A stretch of 64,000 nt of DNA from Rhodamnia argentea (lineage: Eukaryota; Streptophyta; Magnoliopsida; Myrtales; Myrtaceae). The notes beneath the pieces were generated by a model. It ran no database searches, was not told the origin of the DNA, and worked only from the letters and a program-made list of their open reading frames with translations. The stretch lies in NCBI RefSeq assembly GCF_020921035.1, contig NC_063159.1:22203782-22267781 (forward strand), written 5' to 3'. Every line of letters begins with the position of its first letter. The first letter of the stretch is position 1. Below, one piece after another: positions 44,211 to 55,863 of the stretch. Position numbers and translations under genes: made by a program.

Positions 44211-45350
44211 GTGCCAAAACACCTTCGCAGCAAATTCGACAAGAAGGCGGTTCGATGTATTTTCGTGGGTTATGATGATCAACGAAAAGGGTGGAAGTGT
44301 TGTGATCCTACAACAGGGAGGTGCTATATTTCGAGGAATGTGGTGTTCGACGAATTGTCGTCATGGTGGTCATCTCAAGGCGTCGAATTGCCGGATTCAC
44401 AGCATATCGAAGAAGAGTTTCAAGAAAGGCTGAGAGAATTCGATGAGGATCAGCCTATCGAAAAAGATGTCGAAAAGGATGTCGAAGCACAATCACAAGG
44501 ATCGACAAGTTCATCCGGTGAGCATCGAATAGTAACGGAAGAATTTCGACCAAGTCGGGTAGAGGAACCTGAAGGAGAGGAGCCTCGACTTCGAAGATCA
44601 CGGAGGCAGAGGAGGCCAAACCCCAAGTATGCCAATGCGGCGTTGATCGAAGATGTTGGTGCAGTGGAGCCGTCGACATATGAGGAAGCATCGAAGGATG
44701 CAGAGTGGAGAAAGGCCATGGAGGAAGAGATCCTCGCACTAAAGAAGAATGAGACGTGGGACTTGGTGTCGAAACCTAAAGAGGTACGTCCTATATCTTG
44801 CAAATGGGTTTATAAATTGAAAACTCGACCGGATGGGTCGATAGAGAGATATAAAGCACGTCTAGTTGCTCGAGGTTTTTCGCAAAAGTATGGCGTCGAT
44901 TATGAAGAAACCTTCAGCCCGGTGGCCAAAGTTACTACTGTTCGAGTTACGTTAGCACTTGCAGCAAGCAAGTCGTGGAATCTATGGCAGATGGATGTGA
45001 AGAATGTCTTTCTTCATGGAGAGCTTGATCGAGAAATATACATGGAGCAGCCGGATGGTTTCAAGAGCAAAAATCATCCAGAATATGTACGCAAGCTAAA
45101 GAAAGCCTTGTATGGCTTGAAGCAAGCCCCGAGAGCATGGTATGGGAAGATCGCAGAATTCTTATTGAGAAGCGGTTATTCCGTAGCCCCAACAGATTCG
45201 AGCTTGTTCGTGAAGGCGGAAGATGGAAAGATAGCAACTGTGCTGGTGTATGTGGATGATCTCATCATTACTGGAGATGATGAAGATGAGATATGTCGAA
45301 TTAGAGCAAATCTCTCGGTCCGTTTTCGGATGAAGGAGCTTGGAGAGTGA
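44211..45350 (+). pseudogene. copia-3 integrase C-terminus and reverse transcriptase
   Basis: 379 codons. [20 protein letters not shown] marks the integrase C-terminus; an acidic linker follows. RT motifs: [59 protein letters not shown] and [13 protein letters not shown] with YVDD. The frame ends at 45348-45350 through a one-base shift after RMKELGE. Confidence 0.93.
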
Positions 45351-45356
45351 AGCACT

Positions 45357-46216
45357 TTGCGGGACTCGAGATTGATCGGACAAAGGAAGGATTATTCCTA
45401 TGTCAACGAAGTATGCACGAGATCTCTTGGAGAAGTTCGGGATGCTCGATTGCAAGCCTATATCTACTCCGTTGGATGGAAATGCAAAGCGTGTGGCGAT
45501 GAAGGTCGAGAGTTAGAAGATTCGACCACATACAGTAACTCGGTAGGTAGTCTAATTTACCTTACCATAACTAGACACGATATCGCTTTTGCAATGGGAG
45601 TAGTAAGTCGATTTATGGAGAAGCCACGGAAGCCTCACTTGGATGCAGCCAAGCGTATCCCGAGGTATGTAAAGAAGACGTTTGATTTTGGCCTTTTGTA
45701 CAAGAAAATCTCATCGAGTGAGTTGGTCGGTTATTGCGATGTCGACTTTGCTGGAGATCAACACACAAGGCGCTCGACTACGGGATACTCATTTAATCTT
45801 GGATCAGCGGTAGTATCTTGGTGCGATAAAAGGCAGCCGCGTGTCTCTCTGTCGACAACAGAAGCTGAATACTGAGCAGCGGCAATGGCGGCTCGGGAGA
45901 GTACGTGGCTAGTGCAATTATTGGATTATCTTCATCAATCGATAGATTATTCGACAACGTTGTTTTGTGATAATCTATCTCGCTATAAGCTTAGCGAGAA
46001 AATCCAGTTTTTCATGCTAGAACAAAGCATGTGGAAGTACACCATCATTTTCTGCGAGAAAAGGTCTTGCGGGGCGAGATCAAAATGGAGTACACCAAGA
46101 CAGGTGATCAAGTTGCTGATATCTTCACCAAAGGTCTTGGAGCAGCAAAGTTCGATGAGTTTAGAACTCAGCTTGGTATGGTCACGAGATCTGTCCTAAG
46201 AGAGAGTAGTCGGTGA
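45357..46216 (+). pseudogene. copia-3 RT end and RNase H
   Basis: RNase H signatures [41 protein letters not shown] and LFCDNLS are present. After TEAEY the frame has TGA (45873-45875) where the family has Arg, consistent with CGA to TGA. The terminal part (46031-46216), with HHFLREKV, TGDQVADIFTKGL and QLGMV, lies in another frame. Confidence 0.9.
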
Positions 46217-46223
46217 GGGGGAG

Positions 46224-46641
46224 TATTGAAGATATCACCGCCTACTCTAGAATTCAATAACGTGACTCTTCGATAGATTTTTCGGTTTCCGATGGACATC
46301 TATCGACGCGCGTGTTTAGTGTTATTATTGTTTTGTAGTTCTTTTAGAGTCATCATTGTTGTGTGTCTCGAGAGTCCTTTAGTATTCCGATGTGTAATTA
46401 TTGCTATGTATCCGGACGGGTCTTTTCATGTACCTAGGGCATGTCGGGAGTCATGTTGTACGCCTATATAAAGGCGAGTCCCGTAATTGTTTCGTTAAGG
46501 TGAAAATAAGGTAAATATAGAAAATTGTTGAGTCCATCTCCTCTCTTGAAAGCTTCTCTCGTGTGAAGAGAACCTTTCACCTTCGATAGTCTTCGATCAT
46601 CTTGAGGATCGAGACGTGCTTCGCAACTACGAGGTTCAACA
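46224..46641 (+). repeat. copia-3 3' LTR
   Basis: 418 bp, same length as the 5' LTR, with one base difference found by eye. Preceded directly by the polypurine tract and followed by the TAAGA duplication. Confidence 0.95.
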
Positions 46642-49005
46642 TAAGAGAGTAAGAATTTAGTGTTGTAAAATGAAGGACTTTGAATTTTAGGGTTTATGAG
46701 GTAAGAGGGTGGAAGTTGAAGTGCTTTCTTCGTTGTTGAAAAGAAGCACATAACCTCTTCCTCATTCTACTCCTTGACGGTAACACGATCACGACCCCCT
46801 TTACCATCTTTAGTTGTATTCTGATCTATGATGACGAGTCCAATTTTGAGCAACGGCTCCAAAGTTTCTTCATTCTAATCTTTCCTCATGGCTTCGTAGT
46901 GATCTACTTAAGTGATCTATAGTCACGACGTTCAAGTAGGCTTGTCAAATGGGTGTGTTTGATTTAGGTGGATAAAAAATGGGTTCTACCCAAATGGGTG
47001 TGTTTGATTTAGGTGGATAAAATATGGGTCCTACCCAAATTGACCTATTCAACCTTATAAATCTATTTTTATGTTATATAATTTCAGCAACCCATGCATG
47101 ATCCAATCAAGATCCAACCCAACTCAAATCAACCCATGTCCTCCTCTGCTCTTCATCTTCGTCTCTTCTTCACCCCTAAAGTCTCCCACAAAACTGTTCC
47201 CTCCCCACTGCCAATGTCCACTATCACCGCCATCCTCAATTGGGTACTCCAAAATCTTGAGGTAAAGAATTTTGAAGTCATTCCTTATAGGGAAAAGAAA
47301 TTTATAATCTAGTAAAAAGGCTTGAAGAGTTGAAATCGGGATCTTTGACTCCAATACCAATTTGAATTTAACTTCGTAATCGGGTTCCATTTTATCGTTT
47401 TAGATGAGGCAGATAAGCAGTACTAAACTATCTCATCAAGAGTTTAAAGTGCAAGAGATGATTCAAAGATTGTAAAAGATAATAAAAAAAATTAAGAGAA
47501 GTTTTTAAATTACTCAAATGGAAGCTGGTAACCTTAAACTAGTTGGTAAAGTTAATCGGAGAAAGTTAGTCCAACTAAGTTTGGTAATTTCTAAAATGAG
47601 TAATTAAACTTTAGGCATCTCTAAAAAATGCAACTAAAAGTTTCTAAACAATAAAGATAGCTGGTAAATATAACAAGTATCAAAATAAATGGAAGTAACA
47701 CAAATTAGAGGCGGTACCCAATTACTAGGTGATTATTTTATGAGAGAAAAGTTGGTAAATCACGCTGATTTAGGTTAGTAACCTCTAAATAAGAGTTAAT
47801 AAGCATTAGGGGTTGCTAACCAAAGAAAATAGTGTAATAACTCAATCGAAAAGTTGGTAATTTACACAAAATTAAATGTTGATAAGCAACTCAATTGAGA
47901 GTTGGTAACCCCAACTTAGTTGTTAATTTGACCTAACCTTAGGTGATAAGCCACTCTAAAGAGGTTGATAATTTGATATTACAGTTAACAATTTTTAAAA
48001 TTTGGTACCTTAGTATGCAAATTAGTAATTTGCAAATTTCGGAAAAAAATTGGTAATTTATTAACAAGTTACCCGCAAAAATAATTCACTAGATATTTTA
48101 TTCTACCTAAGCTATTTTGACACTTCCCAATGCTATGTTAAATTTAACAGCACGGAAGAAAGTCTTGGTATTAGACGAAACAATAAAATTAGGCGATTAA
48201 TCTTCCCAGCTATCCGTAGTGTAAAGCAGCATATAGGAGCAGTTAAGAGGAGAGGAATAATGTCTTCATCAGGAATATCTAAAGAAGAACGTGAACCACA
48301 ACATGAGTTGAGCGGCCAAAAATGGGATCGATTCTGCTCTTTAGGTTGACCCGTCAATAATCCATACACGTCGGCTGATTCTTGTTCACCTTGTTTTATA
48401 GCCCCAAGGAAAAAGATATCCTGAATCCTGAGTAGAAATTCTATTTGTGATCTGAATCTATACCAACGTAGTACCCATAAAAAAAAAAACAAAACGAACT
48501 TTATTTTTCCCTCTTGAAGAAAACAAACAAGATCTTCACATGGCTCGATCACGCGCTGACGGTTTGTTTCGACGACAAGTAGAAGCTGTCGAGGAACGAC
48601 GCACCATCGGAAAGCAGTAAGTTGCCGTCGCTTAGGGCACAATGTGGATTCAAGGGTAATGCGGGGTTGCAAGACATTTGAGTGTTCGAGTGAGTGTAAC
48701 TTTGCAACTCTCTAATGATTAGTGGTTTACTTGCCGCTTGGTCTCTCGGTGAAATGGGTGCTGATGTTGGGATTCAACCATGTAAATCTTTCGTGTTTTT
48801 TTATTTTCCTCGTCAATCTTGTCATGTAATTCGTTCACTCGCATTTGATTTAAATTGCAAAATCCATTAACTTCCGCAGTTTTTTTCGCAGCAGGTGGCG
48901 TTTGGGTAAAGTAAAAGACTACGAACTATAACACTGGGTTGGTTTGGTTGAATGAAGTTCTCTTTCCTCTTTCCTGGTGTCGTGGTGCAAGTGAGGGAAG
49001 AAGAC
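46642..49005. repeat. S block, copy 3, right part
   Basis: Colinear with 30272-32640. Differences are scattered single bases. Contains the same short conserved open frames (47071-47265; minus 48133-48672) without recognisable product. Confidence 0.87.
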
Positions 49006-49008
<3 letters not shown>

Positions 49009-49042
<34 letters not shown>

Positions 49043-49355
49043 TAAGGAGGAGGAAGAAGACGAAATAGAGGGGGGCAGGGAGAAACAGAGTACTATGGAG
49101 GAGGAAGAAGACGAAATAGAGGGGGGCCGGGAGAAACAGAGTACTAGGAGGAGGAAGAAGACGAGAAACAGAGTACTATGGAGGAGGAAGAAGACGAAAT
49201 AGAGGGGGGCCGGGAGAAACAGAGTACTAGGAGGAGGAAGAAGACGAGAAACAGAGTACTATGGAGGAGGAAGAAGACGAAATAGAGGGGGGCAGGGAGA
49301 AACAGAGTACTATGGAGGATGAAGAAGACGAAATAGAGGGGGGCAGGGCTGTACA
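49009..49355. repeat. (GA)n tract and expanded minisatellite upstream of A3 (seven units)
   Basis: The same ~50-bp unit as in units 1 and 2. Five full units and two shortened units (starting gtactaggagg and lacking the 'aatagagggg' part) alternate, suggesting duplication of a two-unit block. Confidence 0.88.
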
Positions 49356-50484
49356 AGGAGCGGGAAATATTTCGTGAGATCCTCCGAGATCTTGTTGGGC
49401 TCACCTATATTTATTTTTCAAAATCATAATGATTATGACAAGACATCATTCTTTTTAATTTTTTTTTTTTTAGGAAGATGACTTTTGGGGTCAAATTACC
49501 AGAGTGGCCATGGCAGAAAGTTTCTAAATCTCATGCAACTAAATATATATATTTAATACACAACAAGTCCTAATATGTTGGAATCTTTTATTTTTGATAA
49601 ATGACATGTTGACGTGTTACGTGTCGATACCGATACTATTTGATGATAGAATAAGCCAAACAAGAAAATCCAAATGCTTTTCCTTATCTTCTACTGACCA
49701 ACCGCAATTTCAGTGGCCAAATGGCAGCTGCCACGACCAAAAGGAACCACTCATTATATGTCCCGTGAAGTGGTCTTCAAGGAGAAATGTTTTGGGATTT
49801 CTTTCCTCACATTGTTGGTCAAGAAGTTCTGATCTACCTGGACGACTCTGTCACCCACCCGCCGTCCGAAATCTTTCGGATCCATCTATATCCTTCAATC
49901 GGTCGGTTTTCGTCGATAGATTCAAACTCAAGACATAAATTATAATATTGTCATTATTATAAACAGGCGGCGCCAATGACAATTCATGAATGAGAGGGAC
50001 TGATCACATGTCCTTATTTTACCTGCGGTCCCTAACTTTAATAGTGTAGATTCATAACAACCACCTATTGAATCGGTCGGGTTTAGCTTGCATATAGCAA
50101 AGAAAACACAAACATCTATGGACTACAAGAGATCTAGCGTCAAATGACCTCTTTGCTTTTACTGTAATTATTCAAAATATGCAGAGTTTATAAATCTCGG
50201 ATTCTACCAAAACAATTATGTCCTTTTCAATCGTAAATCTTAGCTTTCCAAGTTGTGAATCATGTCAACTCCTGTTACTCGTAGCAAAGGGACAAATGGC
50301 CCGATTGAAAGCAGAATTTTGAGGGCTAATGATGACAAAAAAAGGTTAGGGGACCGAGCGAAAGCGATGGTAGTGATCTAGAGAAAGCAGAAAGAAATGC
50401 AACAGGACCTCTCCAATGGCCATTATGAACTAGAAGAAGTTAGACGAACATATGCCTCTGTAGATTCACAGAGGCAAGCCTGCC

Positions 50485-52306
50485 ATGGATTACCTAGTCT
50501 TGCTTTTGTGCCTTCACTTACTGTGGGGCTTGATCCAAGCTCTCTCTTTCGTTGGGACGAGAGTCCAAAGGACTCCCTCCAACCTCCCGCCCGGTCGGCG
50601 GCCTCTGCCGCTCATCGGTAACCTCCTCGAACTCGGAAAGCTTCCCCACAAGTCTCTTGCCAGGCTCGCCCGCACTTACGGCCCCATAATGAAACTTCAG
50701 CTCGGCTTCGTAACCACAGTTGTCATTTCTTCTCCAGCACTCGCCAAAGAAATCCTCCGAACCCACGATGCCATCTTCGTGAGTCGAACGATTCCGGACA
50801 CCATCACGGCCCACAACCACGATCAGCTCGGCTTGCCCTGGTTGCCCATTTCGCCTCTCTTTCGAAAGCTTAGAAAAATGTACAACTCCCATCTATTGTC
50901 CAATACGAAACTTGATTCCAACCAGCAACTTCGCAGCATGAAAGTTGAAGAACTTGTCTGCTACGTTCGGAGATGTGCGCACAGTGGCGATGCCATAGAC
51001 ATTGGCGAGGCTGCTTTTAGGACTAGCCTCAACTCTCTGTCGAACACGGTTTTCTCACTGGACATGACTTGCCCTTCAAATTCAGCTAAAGAGTTGAAGG
51101 AGCTGGTGTGGCAAATCATGGCCGAGGTTGGAAAGCCAAACCTTGCAGATTACTTTCCTGTGCTGAAGAAGACTGATCCACAGGGCTTGAAGCGCCGGAC
51201 GGAATTGTGTTTTGGCGAGATGTTCGATATCTTCGATGTCCTCATCAAGAAACGGTGGCAGCTGAGGATGCAGTCTGGTTCAGTTACTAGCAACGATGTC
51301 TTGGATGCTCTTCTTGATGTAGTGGAAGAGAAGAGTGAGGACATGGACATCTCTCTAGTCAAGCATCTGCTTCTGGTATTCAATCTTCTCTTTGTTTGTC
51401 ACTACCTTGTTTGTCGAACAATATTTTCATTCACCTGTCGTCATTGTCGTCATTGGACCAAAAAAAACTAGGGAAAAACACCGTTGCCGCGCATGATGAT
51501 CTTATTGTTACAATTTTTCGTACAATTTATAAGTTTGATTCACTCAGCATAAATAGAACAACCTTATGGAATCAAGGCTATTGATCTATTTCACTTTGTT
51601 TGTACTTGGTTTCACTTATTTTGCTGCAAACGATGAATCTAAATCTTCCCATCGTAAGTACTTATCATGCTCTGATGTCCGTTGCAAATGATGACCACAG
51701 GACTTCTTTGTTGCCGGTACCGAAACCACTTCAAGTACTCTAGAGTGGGCAATGGCGGAGCTACTTTGCAACTCGGAGAAGCTATCAAGAGCCCAAACCG
51801 AGCTCCATGAAGTCATCGGCAAAGGCAACCGGATGGAGGAAGTCGATATCCCTCGCTTACCATACTTACAGGCTATCGTAAAAGAAACTTTTCGACTTCA
51901 CCCACCGTTTCCACTTCTCCTCCCACGCAAGTCTGAAGCCGATACACAAGTAGGCGGTTTCACCATTCCAAAGGGTGCACAAGTTCTTATCAATGCGTGG
52001 GCTATAGGAAGAGATCCTAGCATTTGGGTCAATCCAAATGAATTTGTGCCGGAGAGGTTCCTAGGATCCGATATAGATCTCCGGGGAAGTAATTTTGAGC
52101 TTGTACCATTTGGCGGTGGCAGGCGAAGTTGTCCAGGATTGCCGTTGGCCACGAGAATGTTACATCTGAAGCTGGGTTCGCTCATTAACGCATTTAATTG
52201 GAGGCTCGAAGACGGTGTCACACCAGAAACAATGAACATGGAAGACAAGTTCGGGGTCAGCGTGCAGAGAGCTCAGCCTCTGAAAGTCGTGGCCTTGCCA
52301 GCGTAA
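50485..52306 (+). CDS. Cytochrome P450, CYP76-type, type A copy 3 (A3)
   Basis: Exon 1 is 50485-51375 and exon 2 51701-52306, with a 325-bp phase-0 intron; 498 residues. AGTETT at 302-307, ETFR at 359-362, PERF at 414-417 and FGGGRRSCPG with Cys441 are intact, as is Pro225 (Arg in A1). The Pro-rich hinge reads PPGRRPLP, so Pro38 is Arg, which may weaken the hinge between membrane anchor and globular part. The overlapping upstream ORF (50397-50621) and the TATA-like motif are as in A1. No stop or frameshift is visible. Confidence 0.92.
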
Positions 52307-52639
52307 ACTGCGGAAAGATTTATGTTATGGAACATGCACTAATGAGACCCCTCGTTTGAACACATTCGGAACATGTGTTGTGTTGTTATTTGCATGACAT
52401 CATTCCCAATCCATGGAACGAATCAGCCCCCACTTGCCCGGAAAAAGACATAAGAGAAGGGTCTGCGGTCCTTGGCTTCAATAATGCAGGTTCATAGCAA
52501 CCGCTCAATTTCTGGTGGACAGTAAAAAGAGATGACAACTTGGCCATAATTTATCCATGTCAGAGTAATTAAATATTAAATTACGTATTCATCTAACAAT
52601 TTAATAGTGATATCACAAAATTTCACATAGTATCAGAAC

Positions 52640-52942
52640 AGGAGGTCATGAATTGAAAGAAAAAAGAAATGCAAGAGGACCACCACAATGGCCTCCATAT
52701 GATAGAAAAAATAGAGGAACATGCACCTTTGCAGATTTAGAAAGAGGCAAGCCTCACAAATCATAAGCGCAGAGACATGGATTTCTTAGCAATGATCTTT
52801 TTGCCTTTACCTTCTCTGGGGCATTGTTGCAAGTTCTCTTTCATTGCAAAGAGAGGCAAAAGGTCACCCTCCAACCTCCCACCGGTTCACACCCTCTTTC
52901 TGTAATGGCGACCTCCTAGAACTTGGAAACCTTTCCTAACCT
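52640..52942 (+). pseudogene. P450 relic C3
   Basis: Leader and ATG at 52777 as in C1. An extra T in the run after 'aatgatc' shifts the frame within the membrane anchor, and the homology ends at the same place as C1. No downstream exon. Confidence 0.85.
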
Positions 52943-53018
52943 TAGATTTACATCCCTTAAGCGGTGTTTGATCGTCTGAATTTAGATTGGGATAGGATAG
53001 AATAAGGTAGGATTAGAA

Positions 53019-53458
53019 TGTTAGAAATTTATGGGATCTTTCAATCACACGAACATAAGATTAAGTGATAGATGTTACATGCCCGAATCAAAAGAAGTCA
53101 TTGTTGATCCGATGAAAGAGAGTATGTCGTCTACGGGTGTAGATCTTTACCACTCTCCTCTATAGCAATTAAGATGGATGTGTATTTTTCTCTCGATAAT
53201 TTTGTGGAGAAAACGGAAACATAAGTATGCGGAAGCGTAAGGAAGCAATAGCCATTCTCCACAAAAGAGATCTTATATAGAGGGAGTGATGGGACCAACC
53301 CTAGAGTTGCCAAATCTCAATCGTCCATCAAGGTTTAAGATAAAGGTTCTAGAAGCTCAATTGGATGTAACAAATATATAATAAACATATGCCCGTAATA
53401 TATTTAAATAATAAACCTGATAGGCCACATATTTGGGTGGATCTCGTCAAATCCAACA
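53019..53458 (+). mobile_element. Solo LTR, 440 bp, between A3 and B3
   Basis: Starts TGTTAGAAATTTATGGGATC and ends AAATCCAACA, with a perfect 5-bp duplication TAGAA (53014-53018, 53459-53463). Unit 1 has the empty site 'ggattagaattcttcc' at about 21113. A TATA-like CTTATATAGAGG lies near 53273-53284. No internal coding sequence. Confidence 0.92.
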
Positions 53459-53577
53459 TAGAATTCTTCCAAATATCCTCTGAATCGTAGAAAATCCCAT
53501 TAAGATTGATATTAAAAATGTTCAAAAGCCTTTCAAAATCTCCTTTGCTCAGCATAATCTCCCGCGACATTCGTATC

Positions 53578-54005
53578 TCACAGCCTCAAGCGCAATCGGC
53601 GAGGTCGCGATGGCGTTGGGCAAGGTGGCCCTCGCCTAGATCTTGCGAGGCTGCGACCCTCGCCCAATGCCACGAACCTCGCCTAGGGCCGGTGAGAGCT
53701 AGCCAACGGACATGGAGGGCTGGCCCTCGCCCGGGGGCCAACAAGGGTTGGCCGGCTAGCCAAACCATAAGTTTCAACAAAAAATAATTAGAAAATAATT
53801 TTTTTAAACAAATATCATTAAATAATGGCCACGTCGGCGTCAATCTTCCTATGTGAAATTGCTAACGTCTACGTCGGTGATTTTTGACTAAAATTGACCG
53901 AATAGACTGAATTGGTACCAATGCAAAAAAGTTTAGGATTAAATTAGTCCAATTGAAAGGTTTTTGGTACCAATGTAATGGGTTTATGATTTTTTTGGTA
54001 CTTTT
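53578..54005. repeat. Dispersed GC-headed repeat, unit 3
   Basis: Aligns with 25490-25935 of unit 1, joined here directly to sequence that matches about 21240 of unit 1. The intervening ~4.3 kb of unit 1, including copia-2, are missing. Confidence 0.75.
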
Positions 54006-54270
54006 TCCTCATATTATACTACAAAAAAATTTCTCTAAAATTTCTTTGTTTGGCCAATTGAAGAATACTTTTGCTTTCGGTAAGTAGATTCTTCTTTTCT
54101 GGCAAGACTAAAATGCCAATTGAAGTTTTCTTTTTCTCTTTCACGTTTTCTTCTATCAAACACGCGACCGTGAAAAAGAGACAATTGCGATTAAAAAAAT
54201 TCACCCACTTTCAAGTAGTTATTAATGGGAAGCGATCACACACCTTGTGGCTGTAGATTCACAAAGAGAA

Positions 54271-55863
54271 ATGGACTACTTGGTTTTGATCTTGTGTTTG
54301 TACCTCCTCTGGGGCTTGTTCCAAGCTCTCTCTTCCGTCGCCGGGGGTGGCCGAAAAGATCGGCCCTCCAACCTTCCCCCCGGTCCACAGCCTCTTCCAA
54401 TTGTCGGCAACCTCCTCCAGCTCGGAGATCTTCCCCACAAGTCCCTCGCCAAGCTCGCTAGCGCTTACGGCCCCATCATCAAGCTGGAACTAGGGTTTGT
54501 GACTCCGGTGGTCATCTCTTCGCCGGCGCTCGCCAAAGAGATCCTCCAAACCCGCGATGCTGTCTTCTCGAATCGTATGGTTCCCGATGCCATCATGGCC
54601 CATGACCATGACAGACTAAGTGTGGGTTGGGTACCAGTATCTCCCCTTTTCCGATACCTCCGGAAAATATACAACTTGCATATCCTCTCCAGCAAGAAAC
54701 TCGATTTGAACCAACACCTTCGCAGCAAGAAAGTGCAAGAGCTGATCACCTTTGTTAGGAAATGCGCGTCCGCCGGCGAGGCGGTGAATATCAGTGAGGC
54801 AGCTTTCAGGACCACCCTCAACGCGATATCGAACACGATTTTCTCTTTGGACGTGATGGAACCTTCGAATCCAGCCGGAGAGCTGAAGGAACTAATGGGG
54901 CAAATCATGGTTGAGGTTGGAAAGCCTAACCTGGCAGATTACTTTCCCGTGCTCAAGAAGATCGGCCTGCATGGCCAGAAGCGTCGCGTCGCGGCGAATT
55001 TCAAGAAGGTGTTCGACATCTTTGACGACCTGATCGAGAGAAGGTTGCAGCTAAGGAAGGAGACTGGTTCGATTGAGCGTAACGATGTTTTGGATAATCT
55101 TCTTGATCTAGTTGAAGACAAAAATGAGACCCTGGACATGTCCTTAGTCAAGCATCTACTTCTGGTACTGTGTCCTCGTATCGCACTTCCTTATTTGTGA
55201 TGATTAATGTCTAACTCCTAGGTACAAAATCTTTGATTTGCGAAATTGGTCACGCAGGATGTATTCATCGCCGGCAGCAAAACCACTGCGAGCACTCTGG
55301 AGTGGGCGATGACCGAACTGCTTTGCAACCCGGAAAAGCTGTTAAGAGCCCAAGCTGAGCTCCATCTAGTCATTGGCAAAGGCAAGCAGATTGAAGAAGC
55401 CGACATTTCTCGCTTACCCTATTTACAAGCTATCGTGAAAGAGAATTTTCGACTTCACCCAGTAGTTCCTCTCCTTCTTCCTCGAAAATCCGGAGAAGAT
55501 TTCATCGCAGGCGGTTTCACAATCCCAAAGGGTGCACAAGTCCTCATCAATGTATGAGAGATGGGTCGAGATCCTAGCATTTGGGACGATCCAGACAAGT
55601 TCATGCCCGATAGGTTTCTTGGATCCGATATCGATGTTAGGGGACAAAACTTCGAGCTCCTGCCTTTCGGTGGTGGCAGGCGGATTTGTCCGGGATTGCC
55701 ATTGGCCATGAGAATGCTGCCTTTGATGCTCGGGTCGCTCATTAATGTCTTCAATTGGAGGCTCGAACAAGGCGTTACCCCTGAGAATTTGAACATGGAA
55801 GACAAGTTCGGAATGTCCATCCAACGGGCTGAACCTCTGAATGCTGTGCCCATTCCTATATGA
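54271..55863 (+). pseudogene. Cytochrome P450, type B copy 3 (B3), nonsense-mutated
   Basis: Exon 1 (54271-55164) is an intact 298-codon frame. Exon 2 (55258-55863) has TGA at 55555-55557 in place of the Trp codon 398 of B1 and B2; two G-to-A changes lie close together (tgggcg to tgagag). The product would end before PDRF and the heme Cys. In addition the I-helix motif reads AGSKTT: the conserved acidic residue is Lys (AAA at 55279-55281). The rest of the frame (55561-55863) is open and still encodes PDRF and FGGGRRICPG, so decay is recent. The upstream region has lost about 90 bp compared with B1. Confidence 0.93.

Larger units (their letters stand above)
41434..46641 (+). mobile_element. 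copia-3: young Ty1/copia retrotransposon with broken frames
   Basis: 5208 bp. LTRs at 41434-41851 and 46224-46641 are each 418 bp and differ at one base that I could find (t/c near 41622 and 46412). Perfect 5-bp target duplication TAAGA (41429-41433, 46642-46646); the empty site is in unit 2 at about 30272. Initiator-Met-type primer site TGGTATCAGAGC at 41854-41865 and polypurine tract GGTGAGGGGGAG at 46212-46223. The plus-strand polyprotein has gag, protease, integrase, RT and RNase H in copia order but with several frameshifts and stops. Confidence 0.96.

Noticed and set aside
18588..50485. Nearly equal spacing A1-A2 (15,947) and A2-A3 (15,950) as a sign of a fixed 15.95-kb unit
   Set aside because: Coincidence: the first interval includes 4.8 kb extra between A1 and B1, while the second includes the 5.2-kb copia-3 insertion.
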